In this document: piece after piece, positions 6,673-11,914 of the stretch
How positions within the stretch are numbered: the first letter of the stretch is position 1
How the letters are laid out: every line of letters starts with the position of its first letter
Source: an uncultured Vogesella sp.
GTDB taxonomy: Bacteria; Pseudomonadota; Gammaproteobacteria; Burkholderiales; Chromobacteriaceae
Assembly (NCBI GenBank): GCA_946479405.1
Contig: CAMLGD010000091.1
Location: 1 to 11,914 of the forward strand
Reading direction: 5' to 3'
DNA: 11,914 nucleotides
Position numbers and translations under genes: made by a program
The notes under the pieces: generated by a model
The model's database searches: none
Seen by the model: only the letters and a program-made list of their open reading frames with translations
What the model was told of the DNA's origin: nothing

Positions 6673-7242
6673 ATGGGCCTGCTAAACAGCCTGCTGGATC
6701 ACAACCGTGCCTTTGTCGAGGCGCGCGAGTACGAACAATTCGAAACCGATAAATTTCCGGACAAGAACCTGGCGGTGCTGGCGTGCATGGATGCGCGCCT
6801 GGTGGAGCTGCTGCCCAAGGCCATGGGCCTGAAAAACGGTGACGCCAAACTGATCAAGAACGCCGGCGCACTGGTCACCCACCAGTGGGGTTCGGTGATG
6901 CGCAGCCTGCTGGTGGCCGTGTATGAACTGCGTGCCGAGGAAATCTGCGTGGTGGCACACCACGACTGCGGCATGCGCGCCATCGACCCGAACAGCATCC
7001 TGGCCAACGCCCAGGAGCGCGGCGTGTCCGCCGAGACCATCGCCACCCTGCGCGGCGCCGGCATCGATCTGGACGGCTGGCTGAAAGGCTTCGACAACGT
7101 ACAGGACAGCGTGCGCCATACCGTGGCCACCATCCGCAGCCACCCGCTGATGCCGAAGGACATTCCGGTGCACGGTCTGGTGATCCATCCTGCCACCGGC
7201 AAGCTGGATCTGCTCATCGACGGCAACCTGCCGCAGGCCTGA
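6673..7242 (+). CDS. Beta-class carbonic anhydrase (YtiB-like)
   Basis: A 189-residue beta-carbonic anhydrase, interconverting CO2 and bicarbonate in the cytoplasm. The zinc-site pattern is CMDAR (C38, D40, R42), then HHDCGM with H96 and C99 as the remaining ligands. NAGALVTHQWGSVMRSL (63-79) is the usual helix between them. The short form with a DIPVHGLVIHPATGKL tail resembles the small YtiB-like branch rather than the longer Can/CynT enzymes. The ATG at 6673 is preceded by CAGGAG (6661-6666), a good ribosome site. Its stop overlaps the nadD start as TGATG, so the genes are probably coupled although functionally unrelated. Confidence 0.92.
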   Translation: MGLLNSLLDHNRAFVEAREYEQFETDKFPDKNLAVLACMDARLVELLPKAMGLKNGDAKLIKNAGALVTHQWGSVMRSLLVAVYELRAEEICVVAHHDCGMRAIDPNSILANAQERGVSAETIATLRGAGIDLDGWLKGFDNVQDSVRHTVATIRSHPLMPKDIPVHGLVIHPATGKLDLLIDGNLPQA

Positions 7243-7952
7243 TGCCCAGCGGCAAGCAGCAGCAACCGACAGCGGCAGCTCCTGCGCACAGCGGGGCTGC
7301 CGCTGTTGCCATGCGCCGCGTCGGCATGTTCGGCGGCACCTTCGACCCGATCCATGCCGCGCATCTGCGCATGGCGGAGGCGTTCTTCAGCCAGTGCCAG
7401 CTGGATGAACTGCGGCTGATCCCGGCCGGCAACCCCTATCACCGTGACCACGGGCCGCAGGCCAGCGCCGCCCAGCGACTGGCCATGGTGCAGCTGGCCA
7501 TTGCCGGTCGCACCGGCTGGCTGGCTGACGACCGCGAAGTGCACCGCGCGCGCGCGGCCTACACCGTGGAAACGCTGGAAGAACTGCGCACCGAGTTGGG
7601 GCCGGACTGCCAGCTGTGGCTGCTGATCGGCGGCGACTCGCTGCATCAGCTGCCCGGCTGGCAGCGCTGGCAGCACATCCTGCAGCTGGCCAATATCGCG
7701 GTGGCGGTGCGCCCCGGTTTCGATGCGGCCAACCTGCCCGTCGTACTGCAGCCGTACTGGCGGCAAGTGCCTGATTTTTCAAACAGCGCGGCTTCCGGTA
7801 CAATCCGCGCCCTGACCTTGCCCCCCGTCCCCCTTTCCGCCACCTTACTGCGCCACAAGCTGGCCGGCGGCGAGGACTGCAGCGGGCTGATCGCACCCGC
7901 GGTGATGCAGTACATCACCCGCCATCAGCTATACCGGAGTACGGCAAGGTAA
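7242..7952 (+). CDS. nadD: Nicotinate-nucleotide adenylyltransferase NadD
   Basis: NadD joins nicotinate mononucleotide and ATP to deamido-NAD in NAD synthesis. The nucleotidyltransferase signature GGTFDPIHAAHL is at 31-42 with the HxxH pair of the fold, then GGDSLHQLPGWQRW (130-143), and SATLLR (199-204) where most NadD proteins have SSTxIR. The start is ambiguous. ATG at 7242 gives 236 residues and couples to the carbonic anhydrase stop with GCAGG nearby, but adds a Q/A-rich 23-residue head. ATG at 7311 (213 residues, MRRVGMFGGTFDP) matches the usual family N-terminus but has no ribosome site. Neighbouring rsfS and rlmH are common partners of nadD. Confidence 0.93.
   Translation: MPSGKQQQPTAAAPAHSGAAAVAMRRVGMFGGTFDPIHAAHLRMAEAFFSQCQLDELRLIPAGNPYHRDHGPQASAAQRLAMVQLAIAGRTGWLADDREVHRARAAYTVETLEELRTELGPDCQLWLLIGGDSLHQLPGWQRWQHILQLANIAVAVRPGFDAANLPVVLQPYWRQVPDFSNSAASGTIRALTLPPVPLSATLLRHKLAGGEDCSGLIAPAVMQYITRHQLYRSTAR
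7724..7733 (+). repeat. Dispersed repeat TGCGGCCAAC, copy in nadD
   Basis: Exact copy followed by C, read as part of Asp-Ala-Ala-Asn. Its left flank TTCGA is shared with the copy at 2829. Confidence 0.75.
7776..7804 (+). promoter_or_regulatory. Candidate promoter inside nadD driving rsfS-rlmH
   Basis: TTTTCA (7776-7781) and TACAAT (7799-7804) are separated by exactly 17 bases. They match the sigma-70 hexamers at 4 and 5 of 6 positions, in a stretch that is locally AT-rich within an otherwise GC-rich gene. It lies about 300 bases before rsfS and on its strand. This would let rsfS and rlmH be expressed apart from the carbonic anhydrase-nadD transcript. Confidence 0.45.
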
Positions 7953-8098
7953 GGGGCGTAATGCACGTCCCGCCGCGCGGGCACCCGCCCGTGCTGCCAA
8001 TCGCCGCTGTCCCGCGGCACCCCGATCTTTTACGGAACCTCTGGCCGCAGCCACCGCTGCCCTGCCGCCATGTCCCGCAACGCATTGCAAGGAAAAAC

Positions 8099-8467
8099 AT
8101 GGAAGTTCAAGACATCGCCAAACTGGCCGTTGAAGCCCTGGAAGACGTTAAGGGCAAGGATATCGTCGAGCTCGACACCACCAACCTGACTTCGCTGTTC
8201 GCGCGTCTGGTGGTCTGCACCGGCGACTCCAACCGCCAGGTGAAGGCACTGGCCAACAACGTGGCCGTGACCCTGAAAGAGGCCGGCGTAGAGCTGGTTG
8301 GCACCGAAGGCCACGAAAGCGGCGAATGGGTGCTGGTGGATGCCGGCGACGTGGTGGTACACGTGATGCTGCCGGCCGTGCGCGACTACTACGACATCGA
8401 AGCGCTGTGGGGCGGCCAGAAACCGTCCTTCAACCCGGTGGGCCGTCCGTGGAACGCTGCCGTTTAA
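8099..8467 (+). CDS. rsfS: Ribosomal silencing factor RsfS
   Basis: A 122-residue protein of the RsfS/Iojap family, which binds ribosomal protein uL14 on the 50S subunit and blocks joining with 30S when nutrients are short. Conserved parts are DIVELDTTNLTSLFARLVVCTGDSNRQV (21-48), EGHESGEWVLVDAGDVVVHVM (70-90) and YYDIEALW (97-104). Length is slightly above the E. coli protein (105). The ATG at 8099 has AAGGA (8089-8093) five bases before it. The 146 bases after nadD contain no other gene; they are GC-rich with several short self-complementary stretches. rsfS is followed by rlmH, a near-universal pairing. Confidence 0.95.
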   Translation: MEVQDIAKLAVEALEDVKGKDIVELDTTNLTSLFARLVVCTGDSNRQVKALANNVAVTLKEAGVELVGTEGHESGEWVLVDAGDVVVHVMLPAVRDYYDIEALWGGQKPSFNPVGRPWNAAV

Positions 8468-8486
8468 GCTAGCCGCATGACCCGAA

Positions 8487-8520
8487 GTTGGCCGCATCGT
8501 CGCAAGGCGCTGCGGCCAAC
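8487..8520. repeat. Perfect head-to-head pair of the dispersed 10-mer, stem-loop between rsfS and rlmH
   Basis: GTTGGCCGCA (8487-8496) and TGCGGCCAAC (8511-8520) are perfect inverted copies with a 14-base loop. The stem is followed by CTTGTTTT, a weak T-run, so it could act as an attenuator or terminator between rsfS and rlmH. Both arms are exact copies of the word dispersed across the window. Paired uptake sequences in Neisseria are arranged in this way. Confidence 0.8.
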
Positions 8521-8539
8521 CTTGTTTTGGGAACCCGAC

Positions 8540-9010
8540 ATGAAAATCACGCTACTGGCGGTGGGCAGCAAGATGCCACGCTGGGTGGACGAGGCCTTCG
8601 GCGACTACGCCAAGCGCTTCGGCCGCGACATCAGTTTCGAGCTGAAAGAGATCAAACCGGAAAAACGCGGCGGCGGCGTCACCGCCGAGAAGGGCATCGC
8701 CGCCGAACACGAGCGCATCGTGGCGGCCATTCCACCGCGCAGCAAGCTGGTAATCCTGGACGAGCGCGGCAAGAACTGGACCTCGATGCAGCTGTCCGCG
8801 GCAATGAAGGAGTGGATGGCTGGCGGCGACGACATCACCATCGTCATCGGCGGTGCCGACGGGCTGTCGCAGGAGCTGAAGCAGCGCGCCGACATCATGC
8901 TGCAGCTGTCGGCGATGACCCTGCCGCACGGCATGGTGCGGGTGCTGCTGGCCGAGCAGCTGTATCGCGCCTACTCCATCCTCAACAATCACCCCTACCA
9001 CCGCGAATAA
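8540..9010 (+). CDS. rlmH: 23S rRNA (pseudouridine-1915-N3)-methyltransferase RlmH
   Basis: A 156-residue SPOUT methyltransferase (E. coli RlmH has 155) that uses S-adenosylmethionine to methylate pseudouridine 1915 in helix 69 of 23S rRNA on the assembled 70S ribosome. Conserved parts are MKITLLAVG at the start, LDERGK (73-78), VIGGADGLSQE (102-112) in the trefoil-knot cofactor site, LPHGMVRVLLAEQLYRAYSI (129-148) and the C-terminal NHPYHRE needed for activity. ATG at 8540 is set by the invariant N-terminus, with GGGAA upstream. The 72-base gap from rsfS contains a perfect stem-loop built from two copies of the dispersed repeat. Confidence 0.96.
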   Translation: MKITLLAVGSKMPRWVDEAFGDYAKRFGRDISFELKEIKPEKRGGGVTAEKGIAAEHERIVAAIPPRSKLVILDERGKNWTSMQLSAAMKEWMAGGDDITIVIGGADGLSQELKQRADIMLQLSAMTLPHGMVRVLLAEQLYRAYSILNNHPYHRE

Positions 9011-9020
9011 ACGTCGCCGG

Positions 9021-9043
9021 CAAGCAACAAGTGCTTGTTTTTT
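9021..9043 (+). terminator. Intrinsic terminator after rlmH
   Basis: CAAGCA (9021-9026) and TGCTTG (9032-9037) form a six-pair stem with a five-base loop, directly followed by six T residues. It begins 11 bases after the rlmH stop. The stem is short and not GC-rich, so efficiency may be modest. Confidence 0.6.
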
Positions 9044-9057
9044 CGGCCGGATTCGCC

Positions 9058-9141
9058 GCGGGCTGTCACAAGCTGTTTAATGGTGCAGCCCGCACCAGTG
9101 CTCACTTTCCCCAGCATGCCGCCACTGTTTCTGCCATGCTG
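9058..9141 (+). other. Intergenic region with two stem-loops upstream of the lytic transglycosylase gene
   Basis: The 230 bases between rlmH and the transglycosylase hold no gene I can support. Two stems are clear. The first is GCGGGCTG (9058-9065) with CAGCCCGC (9086-9093), extended inward by CAC/GTG across a one-base bulge. The second is CAGCATG (9112-9118) with CATGCTG (9135-9141). An AT-richer stretch follows (9150-9200) where the promoter is most likely, though no hexamer pair stands out. The stems could be a long leader structure or a small RNA; nothing in the sequence decides. Confidence 0.4.
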
Positions 9142-9240
9142 CCGGCGTTATTTGTAAGCATCTGTTACTGGAAATTTCGCGTTTGTCTTATTAATATGCA
9201 GACATCGGTCCGCGCGGCCACCAGGTTCTTTATTGTCATC

Positions 9241-9933
<693 letters not shown>

Positions 9934-9953
9934 GCCTTTGCCGCCGCACATGA

Positions 9954-9981
9954 AAAAAGCCCGGAGCGATCCGGGCTTTTT
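9954..9981. terminator. Bidirectional intrinsic terminator between transglycosylase gene and holA
   Basis: A perfect 12-pair hairpin: AAAAAGCCCGGA (9954-9965), loop GCGA, TCCGGGCTTTTT (9970-9981). The GC core is flanked by an A-run on one side and a T-run on the other, so it works on both strands. It begins 20 bases after the transglycosylase stop and lies 12 bases past the holA stop. Confidence 0.93.
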
Positions 9982-9993
9982 GCTGCGACCAAC

Positions 9994-11007
9994 TCAGCGT
10001 GCGGCCAACCTGGCCGCCAACCGTTTCAGGCTGTGCCACGCCTCGCCCGGCTCCACGCCCTTGATCTGGCGGTCGATGCGCGCGCATTCCGCCAGCGCCG
10101 CCATCAACTGCTTGCCGCCGATGCGCTTCAGGGCCGGTTCCGCCACCCGCTGCTTGTCGCCCCACAGCCGCAGCTCGCCTGCCATCTCGCGCACGGTGCG
10201 GCCTTCCTGCAGGCCGCGCCCCAGCTTGATCAGCATGCGCACGTCCTCGGTAAACGACCACAACACCAGCACCGGCGCCTCGCCTTCCGCCTCCAGCCCG
10301 TCCAGCATGCGCGTGGCACGCGCCACGTCACCGGACAACCAGCTTTCCGACAGGTGGAACACATCGAAACGCGCCACGTTGGCCACCGCCGCGCGCAGCT
10401 GCTCCAGCGTCAGCTCGCCCGGCGGATGCAACAGCGCCAGCTTGTCGATTTCCTGCTTGGCAGCCAGCAGGTTGCCCTCCACCCGGTCGGCAAAGAAGGT
10501 GGCCGCTTCGTGGCTCAGCGTCTGGCCCTGCAGCTTCAGCCGCCGCGCGATCCACGCCGGCAGCTCGCTGCGGCCAACCGGCCGCGCCTCTACCAGTACC
10601 GCGACCTTTTCCAGCGCGGTAAACCATTTGCTCTTCTGCTGCGTCTTGTCCAGCTTGGGCAGCTGGATCAGGGTGATGGTGTCGTCCGGCAGCCTGGCCG
10701 CCAGCTGCTGCAGCGCCTCGCCGCCCTCGGTGCCGGGCTTGCCGCCGGGAATGCGGATTTCCAGCAGCTTGAGCGAGGCAAACAGCGACACGCTGCTCAT
10801 GGCATCCGTCAGCTGCGACCAGTCGAAGTTGCCGCCTTCCACCGTCAGCACCTCGCGCTCCAGGTAGCCGGCGGTGCGTGCGGCAGCACGGATACTGTCG
10901 GCCGCCTCCAGCGCCAGCAGTGCTTCCTCGCCGTACACCAGGTACAGCGGCACCGGCGCGGCGCGCGCCAGCTGCTCCTTCAGCGCCTCAGGGCTGTTTG
11001 CCGGCAT
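9994..11007 (-). CDS. holA: DNA polymerase III subunit delta (HolA)
   Basis: A 337-residue delta subunit of the replicative clamp loader (E. coli HolA has 343), which opens the beta sliding clamp. Landmarks are VPLYLVYGEEALLALEAADSIR (19-40), the clamp-contacting SSVSLFASLKLLEIRIP region (71-87), NLLAAKQEIDKLALL, and the C-terminal domain VLVLWSFTEDVRMLIKLGRGL. The ATG at 11007 lies inside the end of lptE (20-base overlap) with AAGG close upstream. leuS-lptE-holA is a widely conserved order, in E. coli followed by nadD; here nadD is elsewhere and holA faces the transglycosylase gene. The C-terminus ends in a small duplication, RLAARLAAR, encoded in part by a copy of the dispersed 10-mer. Confidence 0.93.
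   Translation of the reverse strand: MPANSPEALKEQLARAAPVPLYLVYGEEALLALEAADSIRAAARTAGYLEREVLTVEGGNFDWSQLTDAMSSVSLFASLKLLEIRIPGGKPGTEGGEALQQLAARLPDDTITLIQLPKLDKTQQKSKWFTALEKVAVLVEARPVGRSELPAWIARRLKLQGQTLSHEAATFFADRVEGNLLAAKQEIDKLALLHPPGELTLEQLRAAVANVARFDVFHLSESWLSGDVARATRMLDGLEAEGEAPVLVLWSFTEDVRMLIKLGRGLQEGRTVREMAGELRLWGDKQRVAEPALKRIGGKQLMAALAECARIDRQIKGVEPGEAWHSLKRLAARLAAR
10000..10009 (+). repeat. Dispersed repeat TGCGGCCAAC, copy at the 3' end of holA
   Basis: Exact copy followed by C, on the strand opposite to holA and read there as Leu-Ala-Ala. A near copy, TGCGACCAAC, lies 16 bases away at 9984-9993 beside the bidirectional terminator. Confidence 0.75.
10569..10578 (+). repeat. Dispersed repeat TGCGGCCAAC, copy within holA
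   Basis: Exact copy followed by C. In holA it is read as Val-Gly-Arg, a different register from the copy at the end of the same gene. Confidence 0.75.
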
Positions 11008-11527
11008 CGACCTTGGCCTTGCTTGCCGCCGGCAGGTAGCCCAGACGGCGCACCAGCTGTTCGGCGGCTTCCTTGCGCATGTCGGCGCGCAGCAATGTCT
11101 CTTCGCGTTCCTTGCCCAGTGTCACCGAGTCGCTGTAGCTCATGGTGCGGCGCAGGGTCACCGTCAGCGGCAGCGGCACTTCGTCCTGCAGCCGCTGGAT
11201 GGTGGCGGACACACTGTAGATCAGCATGTATTCGTTGACGTCGCCGGCCAGACTCACACCCAGCACGTCCTTGCGATCTTCTTCCGCGACGATGTTCAGC
11301 ACCGCGTCGGCGTTGCCCTGAATACCCTCGAAGCGGATGCGGCCATCACGGCGCAATGCCGTCTGCAGCGCGGCATCCAGCGAACCGGCCTTGGCAACAC
11401 GCAGCGAGGTGAAGCTTAACGGCGCGCTCTGCGACAGCGGCGTGGACAGGCCGCGCAGCTGGAAACCGCAGGCGGACAGGGTGCCGATGCAAGCCAGCAG
11501 GGCGATGTTGCGCAGCATTCGTTTCAT
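10988..11527 (-). CDS. lptE: LPS-assembly lipoprotein LptE
   Basis: A 179-residue outer-membrane lipoprotein that plugs the LptD barrel and helps place lipopolysaccharide in the outer leaflet. The signal peptide MKRMLRNIALLACIGTLSAC carries lipobox LSAC with lipidated C20, followed by GFQLRG (21-26), the family's most constant segment. Downstream residues include RIRFEGIQGNADAVLNIVAEE and RTMSYSDSVTLGKEREETLL before a charged tail. ATG at 11527 is preceded by GGAAGAG; an in-frame ATG three codons later would also work. It lies between leuS and holA, the conserved setting for lptE, and overlaps the holA start by 20 bases. Confidence 0.94.
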   Translation of the reverse strand: MKRMLRNIALLACIGTLSACGFQLRGLSTPLSQSAPLSFTSLRVAKAGSLDAALQTALRRDGRIRFEGIQGNADAVLNIVAEEDRKDVLGVSLAGDVNEYMLIYSVSATIQRLQDEVPLPLTVTLRRTMSYSDSVTLGKEREETLLRADMRKEAAEQLVRRLGYLPAASKAKVDAGKQP

Positions 11528-11547
11528 TGCATCTCTTCCAGATGACA

Positions 11548-11571
11548 GCGGCGCGGGTCTGCCCGCGCCGC
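11548..11571 (-). other. GC-rich stem-loop in the lptE leader
   Basis: GCGGCGCGGG (11548-11557) and CCCGCGCCGC (11562-11571) form a perfect ten-pair stem with a four-base loop, just before the lptE ribosome site. Reading on the minus strand no T-run follows, so it is more likely a leader or processing hairpin between leuS and lptE than a terminator. Confidence 0.5.
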
Positions 11572-11576
11572 CGGAA

Positions 11577-11606
11577 AACCGTCGCGGCGCCAGGCGCCGC
11601 GCGACG
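11577..11606 (-). terminator. Possible weak terminator after leuS
   Basis: On the minus strand, two short complementary segments (CGTCGC with GCGACG and GGCGC with GCGCC) make a stem interrupted by a two-base bulge, followed by GGTTTTCC. The T-run is only four, so read-through into lptE is expected. Confidence 0.4.
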
Positions 11607-11608
11607 TG

Positions 11609-11914
<306 letters not shown>

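Noticed and set aside
7953..8098. Possible small gene starting at ATG 7961, reading into rsfS
   Set aside because: It is only an N-terminal extension of rsfS in the same frame with no ribosome site; the family start and AAGGA support 8099.
10033..11238. A 401-codon open frame on the plus strand
   Set aside because: It is antisense to holA and lptE, both of which are clear full-length family members; the translation is Arg/Gln/His-rich noise.

Overview
The window comes from a GC-rich Gram-negative genome and looks chromosomal rather than mobile. Gene content (leuS-lptE-holA, an rsfS-rlmH pair next to nadD, BigR-type sulfide regulation, a pxp oxoprolinase operon) and the style of the proteins fit a betaproteobacterium. 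My best guess is the Neisseriales/Chromobacteriaceae (Vogesella- or Chromobacterium-like), but this is inference without a database search. I see no insertion sequence, integrase, CRISPR array, tRNA or rRNA.

Layout. Positions 1-2019 form a sulfide/sulfur module. A BigR-like ArsR repressor and a SulP-family anion permease (cut by the left edge) share the minus strand with a 4-base overlap. Diverging from them across an AT-rich 111-base spacer is a beta-lactamase-fold persulfide dioxygenase (blh type). The spacer holds an AT-rich dyad that is the likely repressor operator. A DUF2804 gene of unknown function follows at 2041-3060. Positions 3194-6054 hold accB-like, pxpB, pxpC and pxpA: the three subunits of the prokaryotic 5-oxoprolinase plus a biotin carrier protein that has no biotin carboxylase gene beside it. 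A GNAT acetyltransferase (6106-6552) comes next, then a beta-type carbonic anhydrase overlapping nadD, then rsfS and rlmH, probably partly driven by a promoter inside nadD. A lytic transglycosylase (9241-9933) ends at a strong bidirectional terminator. From the right edge, reading leftward, come the end of leuS, lptE and holA.

How the genes work together. The left block would sense persulfide and oxidise it to sulfite while moving an inorganic anion. The pxp block recycles 5-oxoproline to glutamate. The right part is housekeeping: NAD synthesis, ribosome silencing and 23S methylation, LPS export, the replicase clamp loader and leucine charging.

The most unusual signal is a short dispersed repeat. 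The 10-mer TGCGGCCAAC occurs nine times exactly (both orientations), eight of them extended by a further C. Chance would give far fewer than one. Copies lie in intergenic regions and inside genes in three different reading registers. One pair is arranged head-to-head as a perfect stem-loop between rsfS and rlmH, and a second, degenerate pair lies after pxpA. This density and arrangement resemble the DNA uptake sequences of Neisseriaceae, yet the word is unlike the Neisseria dialects I know. It is a candidate for an undescribed uptake-sequence-like repeat.
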